The notes: a model not told the origin generated them from the letters alone. A stretch of 51,958 nucleotides of DNA from Fibrobacterota bacterium (GCA_023436145.1 JAEZKP010000105.1:1-51958), one strand, 5' to 3'. Counted from the first letter of the stretch, positions 16,910-26,415 are shown. Numbers and translations: made by a program.

Positions 16910-18817
16910 TTAGTCCAGCATAACCACCCGGTGATAATGCTTACCGACTCTCAACCAGTGTACACCCGGTGAAATTCCTGCGAGTGAGAATAGGTGATCT
17001 TTTTTTCCGGCTTTGAGATCCCACCTCCGTAACAGCATACCATTACTTGCGTATAATGATACTTTCAGTGGCGAAGTTGTTTCCAGTTTTATATTCAGAA
17101 ACCCGTTTTTTACCCAAGTGTCAATATTGCCATTTACAGCCAATTTTGGTTTCCTGACACCTGATTGCTCAGAAATCAAAACTATTGCAGTCACGGAAAG
17201 CGGGGGAAGCTGAAGAGTGAAATTTTTACCTGCGATTGTCAGGGTGGAACTGCTTAAAGCATTATCTGAAACGCTTCTGAAGGTTTCTCCGCTGAGGTTT
17301 TTCAGTTGAAGTAAAGGTACATCTTCATAGTATGGGTCAAAGCCGGCCAGTGAAATTTCTGCAGAGTGGATTTGGGACTGATCCCTGTTTACCAGAATTA
17401 TGGTCATGGAGTCTTCCTGATTATTTACCGAAGTGTAAGCGGAAACCATACTGTCCAGATCAGAGAAACTGTTAACATAGTTTGATTTCATGAAACGGGT
17501 GAAAAGATGTAAAACTTCATATTGGCCAGTATACCATTCCCAGGGAGTGAATACCTCCACATCTGCCTGTTTGGCAAACTCACCCAGATGGGATGCATAC
17601 CAGACAGCGTTGACAGAAGCATTGTCATGAAATAAAGCACCGCATTCTGTGACACTGAAAGTGACGCCATGATTTTCTCCCATATATTGTCTGAGCCATC
17701 GACGGACCCTTTCCATTATAAACTCTTTTGTAGTATCTGGATTCCATCCATTCGGACCCAGTTTTTTCACGCCATTTGCTTTGGGATAATCATAGGTGGT
17801 GTCAAACCATATCCGGTGTAATTGAGTGATATTGTGAATGTCTTTAGCCGAGTCCATAGAAGGGTAGAAATGAAAATCAAATACATCGATAAGACGAACT
17901 CTGGAAGAGGCCTGCTCCTGTGCTAAAAGCTTTATGAAATACTCCAGCCATATGCATTTTCTGGTTTTACCATTCTCATTTATTAAGAAGGATGATCCAC
18001 CCCAGTTATACCATTGCCATTCGTTGGTGGTAACCGGGCCTACGAGTTTAACCGAAGGAAATTTTTGTCTGGCTGCTTTAGCTACAGCGATATAGTTATC
18101 AATGAAGGTCTGCCAGGGGACCGAATCCTTCATCACATCATCATGAGTTCCGTTCCAGATATCAGGTTCATTATCCATATTCCAGTACTGAAACCGTTTC
18201 TTATCCAATCCTATTCCATTTTTTGCAAACCAGTGATCCAGTATCGCTGTGGTGGATTCTGCTGGCCATGGCTTGAGATACAGTCTGTAATCCCCTTCAT
18301 TTACCAGCTCGGAACCATCATCGTTGACACTGCCGCCACCAGCGAGGTTAAATCCTCTTGGCGGATAACTGCCGTTATGCTGCTGTCCCCATTGCCAGTC
18401 ATTCCAGTTATTCTTATTATTGTCAGCCACCCATCCCAGGAGCTGAAAACTGAAAAGACCGTTTACTCCAGGTAACCTGTTTTGAATCTCTTTAGCTGCA
18501 AAATCCCAATCATGTGCGTAGACATTGTTAAACCAGTCTGGATGAGAGGACAGTTTTGCTCTCCAGTTGTATTTTGTTTGATTGTTTCCTCCTCCCAGCC
18601 GGATCATTTTCACTCCACAATCCTTATACAAATTAATTATTGAATCTGAGGTGGGTTTGGATGGGTCATCTGAGATCCCATGATTTTTTCCATAGAGAAA
18701 TGGGCTGATCGGGTGTTTTGGTAAGGAAGCATCAATATGAATGTTAACAGCACTGGAAGAGTAGCTGAGCACGAGAAAAAGAAAAGTGTATTTAGACAGA
18801 GCCGAGGACGGTTTCAT
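16910..18817 (-). CDS. secreted GH44 endoglucanase/xyloglucanase-like enzyme with sorting-like C-terminus
   Basis: Signal peptide (~1-24), then a GH44 TIM barrel (ISPFLYGKNHGIS, MIRLGGGNNQTKYNW, QYWNMDNEPDIWNGTHDD). The acid/base is E217 in NMDNEPDIW and the nucleophile E391 in SVTECGA; both sit at the strand ends expected for the family. A beta-sandwich follows (to ~535), and the last ~75 residues (VSLYASNGMLLRRWDLKAG ... SPGVHWLRVG) resemble a type IX sorting domain. The ATG at 18817 with AAGGA 6 nt upstream is preferred over an in-frame start at 18844. GH44 enzymes cleave beta-1,4-glucan and often xyloglucan. Monocistronic, convergent with the gene ending at 16851. Confidence 0.9.
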   Translation of the reverse strand: MKPSSALSKYTFLFLVLSYSSSAVNIHIDASLPKHPISPFLYGKNHGISDDPSKPTSDSIINLYKDCGVKMIRLGGGNNQTKYNWRAKLSSHPDWFNNVYAHDWDFAAKEIQNRLPGVNGLFSFQLLGWVADNNKNNWNDWQWGQQHNGSYPPRGFNLAGGGSVNDDGSELVNEGDYRLYLKPWPAESTTAILDHWFAKNGIGLDKKRFQYWNMDNEPDIWNGTHDDVMKDSVPWQTFIDNYIAVAKAARQKFPSVKLVGPVTTNEWQWYNWGGSSFLINENGKTRKCIWLEYFIKLLAQEQASSRVRLIDVFDFHFYPSMDSAKDIHNITQLHRIWFDTTYDYPKANGVKKLGPNGWNPDTTKEFIMERVRRWLRQYMGENHGVTFSVTECGALFHDNASVNAVWYASHLGEFAKQADVEVFTPWEWYTGQYEVLHLFTRFMKSNYVNSFSDLDSMVSAYTSVNNQEDSMTIILVNRDQSQIHSAEISLAGFDPYYEDVPLLQLKNLSGETFRSVSDNALSSSTLTIAGKNFTLQLPPLSVTAIVLISEQSGVRKPKLAVNGNIDTWVKNGFLNIKLETTSPLKVSLYASNGMLLRRWDLKAGKKDHLFSLAGISPGVHWLRVGKHYHRVVMLD

Positions 18818-19015
18818 TAGAATTCCTTTCCTGAAATAATCCACTCAGGGATAGAGGTCTTTAATCCATTTTGTATTAAATAAGATAATCATTCAATTTT
18901 AATTGAACATTACTCTTTTTTTGTGGTAGCAGGAATAAATCGAGGCTTTTTTGGGGATAAAATGCCAGTCGTAAAGGATGTTGAGAATCTCCGGGAGCTA
19001 TTCAACATATATCAA

Positions 19016-19031
19016 AGGTATGGAACTTGCA
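19016..19031 (+). promoter_or_regulatory. possible sigma-54 promoter of histidine kinase gene
   Basis: AGGTATG-GAAC-TTGCA keeps the GG-N10-GC spacing and a perfect TTGCA, but the -24 half has A for T and T for C. The start would be near 19043, about 50 nt before the TTG at 19094. Weaker than the other three sites. Confidence 0.35.
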
Positions 19032-19093
19032 GTTTATGGAGGTGCAATACCTAACGGTTTCAGACATAAGCAGATATTTTGGAGTGGTATCGC

Positions 19094-20131
19094 TTGAGTC
19101 ATCAGAAAAAAACATCCATAGCAATTCTAATCAATATTATGGTGTTTTTAGCACTTACCTTGCTGGATTATTTATCCGGACACAGATTCAGTTTTTTTGT
19201 GTTCTATTTTATTCCGGTCTATGTTGCTGCATATTATGCAGGATTGGTTGCAGGGGTGTTTTTTTCTTTTTTATCAGCAATTGCCTGGTTTATTGTTGAA
19301 ACACTTAATACTGATTTCTTTTCCTCTGAGCGGGTAATTTTATGGAATACTTTTTCCCGACTCATTACATTCCTGCTTCTGACATTGACGGTTATTTACA
19401 TACGGCAGGGAATTAAACAGCGGGATAACTTAAAGAGGAGGTCTGATGAGCTGCTTGCGGCAAATCGGGATTTGCAGAGTTTTGCATATTCGATCTCACA
19501 TGATCTGAGAAATCCGGTTAATATAATAATTGCTTTCAGTGAAATAATAAATGAATCCAGAGACAGGTTGAGTTCTGAGCAGAAAGAAGCTCTTTCCAGA
19601 ATCATTTCAGAGGGTCACAGGGCAAAAGAAATAATAAGTGATCTGCTTCGGCTTACCAGCATCGGATCACAGGAGATTTCAATAAACAGGATTAATTTAA
19701 GTGACATTGCCAGGGATTCGATTGAGAGTTTCAGCACAATCTACGATTTGTCAAAATACGAAATCAGCATTGAACCACAGATGATTGTCAGCGCTGATCC
19801 TGGCTTGATTCGTCTTGTTTTTGATAATCTTATAGGTAATGCCATAAAATTCTCGGTTAAGTCAGATTCTCCCCGGATAGAGATTGGAAGGGAGAAGCAG
19901 GGTAATGAAATGGTGTTCTATGTAAAAGATAACGGGGTTGGTTTTGATGTTGAAGATCCTAACCGCGTATTCGATCCTTTCGTCCGGGTGCATTCTTCCA
20001 GAGATTACCCCGGCACTGGTATCGGCTTATCGATAGTAAGAAAAATCATCGAACGTCACAGGGGAAAAATATGGGTCTCCTCTGAAATCAATAAAGGAAC
20101 TGTTTTCTATTTTACATTATTTGCAAAATAA
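19094..20131 (+). CDS. membrane sensor histidine kinase
   Basis: Three to four N-terminal transmembrane helices (residues ~8-105, no large periplasmic loop) are followed by a coiled linker and a HisKA domain with H136 in SISHDLRNP. The HATPase_c domain has N-box FDNLIGNAIKF, G1 DNGVGFD, F-box FDPFVRVH and G2 GTGIGLSIVRKIIE. The N-terminus resembles membrane sensor modules of the KdpD DUF4118 type. There is no ATG near the start. TTG at 19094 has GGAG 9 nt upstream and is preferred to TTG at 19079; a TAA at 19067 bounds the frame. No response regulator is adjacent, so it is an orphan kinase. Signal unknown. Confidence 0.9.
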   Translation: MSHQKKTSIAILINIMVFLALTLLDYLSGHRFSFFVFYFIPVYVAAYYAGLVAGVFFSFLSAIAWFIVETLNTDFFSSERVILWNTFSRLITFLLLTLTVIYIRQGIKQRDNLKRRSDELLAANRDLQSFAYSISHDLRNPVNIIIAFSEIINESRDRLSSEQKEALSRIISEGHRAKEIISDLLRLTSIGSQEISINRINLSDIARDSIESFSTIYDLSKYEISIEPQMIVSADPGLIRLVFDNLIGNAIKFSVKSDSPRIEIGREKQGNEMVFYVKDNGVGFDVEDPNRVFDPFVRVHSSRDYPGTGIGLSIVRKIIERHRGKIWVSSEINKGTVFYFTLFAK

Positions 20132-20261
20132 AGCCTTTCTGCTTAATATTCCAATCAGTCCCATTTTATTGCAATTTTACCGTATTATTAATTAGTAAGA
20201 ACCCGGAATCAAACCAGTTTAGCTTCACTCTTGATTGTTAAAGTTGAAAACTTCACATGGA

Positions 20262-20693
20262 ATGCATCATCACCTGATAATTTTATTCCAAGTTATTTTA
20301 ATGCTCTTTGTCCATGCACATGCTACTCGTGAACACGCTTTCAACATTGCTATTGATACATCTTTTGATGACCATTTGAATTCATTTTTGACCAAACCTG
20401 GTACTATTATGATGATTCATCCGGAAGTCAGATCTGGTGGTTTCCGGGCTGAATACAGAAACCAAATGGTGAAAATAAAATGGCAGAACAATGAACCGCT
20501 CTCAGGGAAAGTCGATCTTATTAGTATTTCAGGAAGAACTCTTTTAAGCACTTCCTTTAGTAATTCAGTAAACAAGCCGTTATTATTGCCGGTGAATAAA
20601 ATCCCTGCTGGTGTGTACATTGTATCGGTTAACGCATTCGATTTTAAGGGAAATCCTATCAGGTTTAACAAACCGGTGAACATTTTTAAATGA
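20262..20693 (+). CDS. mini secreted protein with sorting-like C-terminal domain
   Basis: A His-rich start (MHHHLIILFQVILMLFVHAHA) forms a signal peptide, followed by ~45 residues of linker and then a beta-sandwich of ~80 residues (VKIKWQNNEPLSGKVDLISISGRTLLS ... IPAGVYIVSVNAFD) strongly resembling the sorting domain that ends the glycoside hydrolases here. There is no catalytic or binding module. The start is uncertain: an in-frame TTG lies at 20235 and neither has a good ribosome site. It may be a surface-anchored accessory or filler protein; function unknown. Confidence 0.6.
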   Translation: MHHHLIILFQVILMLFVHAHATREHAFNIAIDTSFDDHLNSFLTKPGTIMMIHPEVRSGGFRAEYRNQMVKIKWQNNEPLSGKVDLISISGRTLLSTSFSNSVNKPLLLPVNKIPAGVYIVSVNAFDFKGNPIRFNKPVNIFK

Positions 20694-21194
20694 TCAATTA
20701 GGATTTTGGACTTCAATGGGTGATGCACAGCCTGGAATAAACAAAAGAAATAAAGTCTCCATTCGTTTTTGGTTTCTCAATTTTTTTAAACTGCCTCTGC
20801 ATTGGTGGGTGTCATCCTGGAAGTAGAAAGACTGAAGTGAATAGTTAATTAAATTACAATAATGATGGAGGCCCTTTTCGGGTGGCTGTGTCCTGAGGAT
20901 TTATTCCGAATATCAGTAAAAAAACATAGTTTTTCCTCCAGGTAGAAAAAATAACCGCGATCAAGGGTGTTATTTTTCGCGTTTGCCTGAACTGTATTAC
21001 CCATGTATATTACTAATTCCTTTAAAAATTTGTTTTATTTTGGTACGGTGAAACCAGGGATGAGCGCTTCTTCTTAAGCGCTTATATAGAACTCTGAGGG
21101 TTACAGGTTACCCGGAGGATTCTATGAGAAATTCCGGTTATTATCTAAAAAATTTGAAAAGTATTAAACATTCCATCTAAGAGAGGGTGAAAAT
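20694..21194. other. 501-bp intergenic region with two inverted repeats
   Basis: Contains AAAAATAAC/GTTATTTTT (20947-20955 with 20969-20977, 13-nt loop) and a compact hairpin AGCGCTT/AAGCGCT near 21063-21082. A stretch GGGTTACAGGTTACCC follows near 21100. No known riboswitch class was recognised. It is the leader of the mini-protein/GH3 operon and could contain a transcribed regulatory RNA. Confidence 0.4.
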
Positions 21195-21584
21195 ATGAAC
21201 CGCATAGTATCGACACTTGTGTGTGGGGCGGTCTTTCTGGTAACCTCAGCCTTTGCTGTAGAGTGGCAGAAAGAGAGTGCACCTTTTGAATTTCCAGCTT
21301 CATCTGTAAAAAGGCTTAAGAGTGTTTCCAGGCATTGTTTTCTCTCGAGTGCAAAACTGTGTGGAAAGAATCAGGTGGTTTTCAGTTACGCTCTTCCATC
21401 CAATGTGACTGCAAATCTTGAGATCTATTCTATCAATGGAACGAGGCTGGCGGCTATTCCAATTACAAACAGAACTACAAGTGTGAGCTGGAAAAGCAAC
21501 ACAAAGCATGCTTCCGGGATATACACAGCAGTGCTGAAAACCACAGATGTACAAAAATCGCTCCGTTTTGTAATTGCAAATTAA
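21195..21584 (+). CDS. mini secreted protein with sorting-like domain, first gene before GH3
   Basis: Signal peptide MNRIVSTLVCGAVFLVTSAFA, ~30 residues of linker, then one beta-sandwich (VVFSYALPSNVTANLEIYSINGTRLAAIP ... ASGIYTAVLKTTD) like the C-terminal sorting domains in this window. It has 129 residues in total with no other module. GAGAGGGTG precedes the ATG. Only 13 nt separate it from the GH3 gene, which itself lacks such a domain; a complementary role (anchoring or partnering the GH3 enzyme) is possible but is inference. Confidence 0.7.
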   Translation: MNRIVSTLVCGAVFLVTSAFAVEWQKESAPFEFPASSVKRLKSVSRHCFLSSAKLCGKNQVVFSYALPSNVTANLEIYSINGTRLAAIPITNRTTSVSWKSNTKHASGIYTAVLKTTDVQKSLRFVIAN

Positions 21585-21597
21585 GGATGAAATAAAA

Positions 21598-24063
21598 ATG
21601 AGAATAAAAAGAAGATTATTTAAAACAGCTGCCTTAATAGGATCTCTGTTCGCATTCAGCCACGCAGATCTGAGTGCGGTAACTGTTCCACTCGAAATGC
21701 TTCATGAACCTGGTAACGGGCTTGGTTATCTGGGGAAGGTCAGTTACACCTTAAACATAGATACAACTGAATTAGGGTTTTACGAATATGATTCGGTCAA
21801 TGTTGACCTGGAGATAGTGCCTGTAGATGGTGGAGATGCATTAGAGCTTGATGCTGTGGAAGGGGCGGTGGGTGTGATCCATATTCTCCCCAAAGAGCCT
21901 CAAAGGGATATTTTTTTCCGTTACTCCGGAAACCCCAGTGGTAAATACAAAGCAGTTGTTAAGGTGATTGCAATAGAGACAGATATATTGAAAAAGACTA
22001 AAGCTATGTGTAAAGAGGCTTCGGTCAGTGAAATGGTCAAGCTGTTCAGCGGAATATCTTCAACTGAAGAGGAAGGGGTTCCAAATACCTTCTTCGAGCA
22101 GGCTGGGATCAGCACTTCTTCGGGGAGTCTAAAAAATATTCGCTCTGCTGATGGTCCTCACGGGTTGAATATCAGACAAGGGGGAGATGCTACCTGTTTT
22201 ACCACTTGTGGTGGATTGGCATGTACATGGGATCCTGATCTCGCCTATGAGGAAGGGGTAGCCATGGGTGAGGAGTTCAGGGCAAACAGCCGCAATGTCT
22301 GCCTGGGACCTTCTGTAAACATTGTAATGAATCCATTGGGGGGACGTAGTTTCGAGTATTACAGTGAAGATTCCTATTTGACAGCTAAGATGGCCGCTGC
22401 TCATGTTAAGGGGCTGGCTGCCAGAGGTGTTATCGCTGCTGTAAAACATTATGCGGTTAATAACAAAGAAACTGAGCGAGAACGTTTATCTGCACAGATA
22501 GATGAGAGAAGCCTGCATGAGCTTTATCTGCCCCAGTATAAAGAGTGCGTGGTTAAAGCAGGTGCTTTGGGTATAATGACTGCATACAACAAAATCAACG
22601 GACAGTATTGCACAGACAGCAAATACCTGGTTGAGGATCTTTTGAGAAACACCTGGGGCTTTTTAGGGTACACCATGAGTGACTGGGATGCACTGGTTAA
22701 CGATGAAACACTGGGTGATGCTGTTAAGTATGGCGCAGATCAGTTGCTTCCTAAAGTAAGGTATGCAGAGAGCCATTTTACCGGTAATCCAGAATATGCC
22801 AGGAAAAAAACCAAACATATAGTTTATGCAAACGGTAAAGTCGGTCTGCTTGATCCCAATTATAGTCATGCTGCTTATCAGAATACATTCAAATCTCAGG
22901 CGCATAAAGATATTGTGCGGAAGATCGGGGCCAAAGCACTGGTGCTTGTGAAGAATGAAGGAAAAGTGTTGCCTATTCCAAAAACCGGTAAGAAAATATT
23001 CATTACTGGTGGAACTTATACCGCCGGCAGTTTGGGGGCGGAGTCAAGGCAGAGCCAGTATAATAACAAGCAGGAACATCAGGTAGCACGACTGGGTGGA
23101 GGTGATTCCTGGTTTTGGGAAAGCTCTCTGGTTAAAGTTAAGGATGAAGACAGGATAAGTCCGGAAAGAGGTATTACAGAATATCTTGCCGGATTGAATT
23201 TAAATGGAAAGACTACGATTGTAGACAATATGTATGCTGCAGATTATATCATTGTGGTAACCGGAGCTCATGACGAAGGAGAAGGCGCAGACCGGCCTGA
23301 GTTAAGAGTTTTCGAGGACACTAAAGTTCAGGAAGCCTTGAAAGTAACCACCGCAAAAACAATCGTGCTTTATACAGGTGGATCAGCTTCTTTACCTGGT
23401 AACTGGTCTGAAGCACCGGCCATTCTGGTGTGTTTCGGTCCTGGACAGCAGCAGGGATATTCTATGGCTGATGTTATTTTCGGTGATGTCTGTCCTGGTG
23501 GTAAACTGAATATGACTTTCCCCAAAACCGAAGCACAGACTGCCAATTTCCAGTTCGAATCCGAAACAAATCTGAAGTATGGTAAGCCAGAAGAAGCCCA
23601 TGGATATTTCAAGGTGGATTATATGGGTGAAGCACCACTGTTTGCATTTGGACACGGTTTAAGCTACACCACTTTCTCCTATTCCAATCTTCAGATTTAT
23701 CCTTCAAAAATAAAAAAGGGTGACCGGATCTATGTTTCTGTAGATGTTACGAATACCGGAGAGATCAAGGGTGATGAGGTGGTTCAGTTATACCTTTCTC
23801 TTCCCACCGGAACTGTTCCGGTTCGCAAGCAGGACCTCAGAGGGTTTGACAGAGTAACACTTGAGCCTTCTCAGAAGAAGACGGTTCGTTTTGTACTGGA
23901 TCCGGAAGATATGGCATATTTTAAAGTAGGTTCACAAGCATTTGATGGTTCCGGAAAATGGGATATACTTACCGGGAATTATAAAGTACGTGTAGGTACT
24001 TCATCACAGATTAAACCTGAACCTGCACAACCATCTCTGAGCGGTTCTTTCACAGTTAACTGA
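21598..24063 (+). CDS. secreted GH3 beta-glucosidase/beta-xylosidase-like enzyme
   Basis: The signal peptide (MRIKRRLFKTAALIGSLFAFSHA) is followed by an unusual ~120-residue beta-rich domain before the GH3 barrel begins near 140. Motifs: SADGPHGLN, PSVNIVMNPLGGRSFEYYSEDSYL, KHYAVNNKETERE, and the nucleophile D362 in YTMSDWDA. The second alpha/beta domain (KALVLVKNEGKVLPI ... GAHDEGEGADRPEL) supplies the acid/base region, and a fibronectin III-like domain (EVVQLYLS ... KQDLRGFDRV) ends the protein. It has no sorting-like tail. The ATG at 21598 has AAGGA upstream; an in-frame TTG at 21574 overlaps the previous gene. Probably hydrolyses oligosaccharides released by the GH9 and GH44 enzymes, in the periplasm or at the surface. 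Confidence 0.92.
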   Translation: MRIKRRLFKTAALIGSLFAFSHADLSAVTVPLEMLHEPGNGLGYLGKVSYTLNIDTTELGFYEYDSVNVDLEIVPVDGGDALELDAVEGAVGVIHILPKEPQRDIFFRYSGNPSGKYKAVVKVIAIETDILKKTKAMCKEASVSEMVKLFSGISSTEEEGVPNTFFEQAGISTSSGSLKNIRSADGPHGLNIRQGGDATCFTTCGGLACTWDPDLAYEEGVAMGEEFRANSRNVCLGPSVNIVMNPLGGRSFEYYSEDSYLTAKMAAAHVKGLAARGVIAAVKHYAVNNKETERERLSAQIDERSLHELYLPQYKECVVKAGALGIMTAYNKINGQYCTDSKYLVEDLLRNTWGFLGYTMSDWDALVNDETLGDAVKYGADQLLPKVRYAESHFTGNPEYARKKTKHIVYANGKVGLLDPNYSHAAYQNTFKSQAHKDIVRKIGAKALVLVKNEGKVLPIPKTGKKIFITGGTYTAGSLGAESRQSQYNNKQEHQVARLGGGDSWFWESSLVKVKDEDRISPERGITEYLAGLNLNGKTTIVDNMYAADYIIVVTGAHDEGEGADRPELRVFEDTKVQEALKVTTAKTIVLYTGGSASLPGNWSEAPAILVCFGPGQQQGYSMADVIFGDVCPGGKLNMTFPKTEAQTANFQFESETNLKYGKPEEAHGYFKVDYMGEAPLFAFGHGLSYTTFSYSNLQIYPSKIKKGDRIYVSVDVTNTGEIKGDEVVQLYLSLPTGTVPVRKQDLRGFDRVTLEPSQKKTVRFVLDPEDMAYFKVGSQAFDGSGKWDILTGNYKVRVGTSSQIKPEPAQPSLSGSFTVN

Positions 24064-24094
24064 ACTTTGATCAGCTGTATGCAGTATTTTTTAT

Positions 24095-24125
24095 AAAGAA
24101 TCTGGGGAAACTCAGATTCTTTTTA
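24095..24125 (+). terminator. intrinsic terminator after GH3 gene
   Basis: AAAGAATCTG / CAGATTCTTT, a 10-bp perfect stem with an 8-nt loop, runs into a T-rich tract. It is 32 nt after the GH3 stop and closes that operon. Confidence 0.85.
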
Positions 24126-24256
24126 TATTTTAGAATACATGGAATTCTCATTTTTTATTTTTCTGATCTGTTTAGGGGATAAATATTAAAACTTAAAATG
24201 AGCATATAGATTTTCAAAGAGCCTTTGTTTATGGTAAGTTTTCTGAAGGGGAAGAC

Positions 24257-25573
24257 ATGAGTAAATTAAAAAAAATCTTCTGTATTCACTTGCTATGTAT
24301 GTTGGTAGCGGGTGTATCTGCGGTTGAATTGCAGACTGCAAACGACCAGTATAAAATAGCATTAAAAGGAAATGGGTATTTTTGGTTTGGACAGGTGGTT
24401 CGTGGTACCGGGATTCAGAGCACAGGAACAGTAAAAAACATATGGACACAAAATGCTTATGCAAGCTTAGCGCTTGATGTGTTATACAAAGAACGGTTCC
24501 GGGTTGTTGCAGGTATTGAAGCTGAGACAAAGTTCTCCTGGCCTATGGAAACCCAATTTTCCGAAACCAAAATTGCTAGACCAGAAGTCTCAATTCTGGA
24601 GTCTTACGGAAAATATCTGATTAATGGCAAGCATAATCAGCTGAATTTCACAGCTGGTGTTTTCAAATTTAAATATAACCAGGATGTGCGTAATCTTGGT
24701 GAATTTCTGTTCAGATCAGCAACCTACCCTGCATATGTGAGAACTGATTTTGATGATCCAAGTGCCAAATTATTAGGCTTTAAAACAAGTCAATCATTTT
24801 TTAATAATAGTCTTAACCATCATCTGCTGTTTACTTCTGAAACTGTATTTTATCCTGCAATGGACTGGTCACTTTCATATCTGATTAATTATGATATATT
24901 GAATAAGGGTTTCTTTAATATTGGTGCAGGATTCAGTTCTGCACACCTGATTTCCGTATATGATAGAGGTATGATTACCACTCCCCGGTCAGAAGATACC
25001 AGATACGTTAAAGATGGAGATACCGCATATTATACTTTCAAAGGCAACAAATTAATGGGAAGAGTTTCGTTGGATCCTTTAGCCTTTAGCCGGGAAAACT
25101 CGAATCTTTTCGGGAAAAATGACCTTAAACTTTACGCAGAAGCGCTCATAGTGGGTTTGAAATCCTATCCGGATACAACTTTTAAAAAAATGTATAATCC
25201 TTCATATTCAAATTGGAAGGAAAAGACAATACTTTCTTTTGGAGTCAATCTTCCCACCTTTACCCTTCTTGATGTGCTGAATCTGGAATTTGAGTACTGG
25301 GGTTCAAAGTACTATAATGATTACCGCCAGATCTATGTAATTGATGGAAGACCTTTAGCTCCGGGGCAGAATTCAGAACTAAAAGAATCAGACTGGAAAT
25401 GGTCTTTGTATGTGAAGAAGACCCTATTGGATGGGCGTGTAGCCATAACCGGCCAGTGTGCAAGGGACCATATGCGTCTTTTCAGTTCGCTTTATGATCG
25501 TGCAAACCATAGGGAAATGTTACTGCAACGGGGTGATAATTGGTGGGTGTTAAAAATCAGTTTTAATATTTAA
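24257..25573 (+). CDS. putative outer-membrane porin-like beta-barrel
   Basis: Signal peptide (MSKLKKIFCIHLLCMLVAGVSA), then ~415 residues of alternating aromatic and polar strands (ALKGNGYFWFGQVVRG, KERFRVVAGIEAETKFSW, GFFNIGAGFSSAH, LDVLNLEFEYWGSKYYNDY). The final strand WWVLKISFNI ends with alternating hydrophobics, as expected for barrel insertion. This resembles barrel proteins annotated only as hypothetical in Fibrobacterota. It follows the GH3 operon but has its own terminator-separated transcript, and is followed after 29 nt by another barrel gene. A role in sugar uptake is plausible from context only. Confidence 0.7.
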   Translation: MSKLKKIFCIHLLCMLVAGVSAVELQTANDQYKIALKGNGYFWFGQVVRGTGIQSTGTVKNIWTQNAYASLALDVLYKERFRVVAGIEAETKFSWPMETQFSETKIARPEVSILESYGKYLINGKHNQLNFTAGVFKFKYNQDVRNLGEFLFRSATYPAYVRTDFDDPSAKLLGFKTSQSFFNNSLNHHLLFTSETVFYPAMDWSLSYLINYDILNKGFFNIGAGFSSAHLISVYDRGMITTPRSEDTRYVKDGDTAYYTFKGNKLMGRVSLDPLAFSRENSNLFGKNDLKLYAEALIVGLKSYPDTTFKKMYNPSYSNWKEKTILSFGVNLPTFTLLDVLNLEFEYWGSKYYNDYRQIYVIDGRPLAPGQNSELKESDWKWSLYVKKTLLDGRVAITGQCARDHMRLFSSLYDRANHREMLLQRGDNWWVLKISFNI

Positions 25574-25602
25574 TGAAATAATTATAGAAAACTGGAGTAA
25601 AC

Positions 25603-26415
25603 ATGAAATACAGTATATCTTTTTTGATAATGATGCTTATAGCAGGGAAAATATACTCTGAACCAGCATTGATGATCGGAGTCAATGGCAATGTAACTAC
25701 CATTACCGGAAATGATCCAATGGTACAGAGTAGTGCTTTACGGCTTGGATTCGGTGTCAGGGCAGAATTCGAACAGAATTTCTCTAAACATTTCTCTTTG
25801 ATAACTGGTATTGGATTTGCCCCCAGAGGAGAAAAGAATACTCTTAGTAAAAGTCTTACTGAGACAATCAACCAGGAGACTATCGAAAAAATCAAAATTC
25901 TCAGTTTGCAAATACCTATTCTGCCTCAGGTTAATTTTCCATTCAGTGCCTTTCGACTCAGCTTATTCGGGGGACCGGAACTGGGGTTTTTAATCAAATG
26001 TAGAAAAATAAACGACAAGACCGTCTATGTTCCGGAAACTGATGATGCACCTGGTCGTGTGGATAAGTTGAAACCAGATACTATCAATTTCCAGCGTGAT
26101 ATAAAAATGCTTGATCTGGGAATTACTGCTGGTATTGGTTTCGAAGTAAATACCGGCAGTATCGGTGCATTTTTTGTTCGTCCAGCAGTTTATATCGGTC
26201 TGATTGATATTCTGCAATTCAACCATGATGCAGAAGCCAATAGTAACCTCAATGGTAAGCACCAGGCTTTAAGTGTTGCGTTTGGTTATAAATTCAATAT
26301 AAAATCTCCCAGAGAAGATGATTCTGAAGCTGAGATATTAAAAAGCAAGGAAGATAACTCATCATCTGAGCAAGACGATTACAATCTTGATGAATACAGA
26401 AATTTCAGGCCATAG
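25603..26415 (+). CDS. outer-membrane beta-barrel protein (PorT/OMP_b-brl-like) with acidic tail
   Basis: The signal peptide (~1-19) is followed by an eight-strand-type barrel with the family texture RLGFGVRAEFEQNFSKHFSLITGIGFAPRG and LQIPILPQVNFPFSAFRLSLFGGPELGFLI, typical of the OMP_b-brl/PorT-like family. After the last strand (LSVAFGYKFNIK) comes an unusual ~30-residue Asp/Glu/Ser tail rather than a terminal phenylalanine. TGGAG lies before the ATG. The PorT resemblance fits a type IX secretion organism, but this family is broad and the assignment to secretion is not secure. Likely cotranscribed with the preceding barrel. Confidence 0.7.
   Translation: MKYSISFLIMMLIAGKIYSEPALMIGVNGNVTTITGNDPMVQSSALRLGFGVRAEFEQNFSKHFSLITGIGFAPRGEKNTLSKSLTETINQETIEKIKILSLQIPILPQVNFPFSAFRLSLFGGPELGFLIKCRKINDKTVYVPETDDAPGRVDKLKPDTINFQRDIKMLDLGITAGIGFEVNTGSIGAFFVRPAVYIGLIDILQFNHDAEANSNLNGKHQALSVAFGYKFNIKSPREDDSEAEILKSKEDNSSSEQDDYNLDEYRNFRP

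Noticed and set aside
20947..20977. AAAAATAAC/GTTATTTTT as an intrinsic terminator
   Set aside because: AT-only stem with a 13-nt loop, 250 nt from the nearest stop; kept only as an inverted repeat.
21040..21056. TTGGTACGGTGAAACC as a sigma-54 promoter before the mini-protein/GH3 operon
   Set aside because: The -24 half matches, but the -12 half is AACC instead of TTGC.
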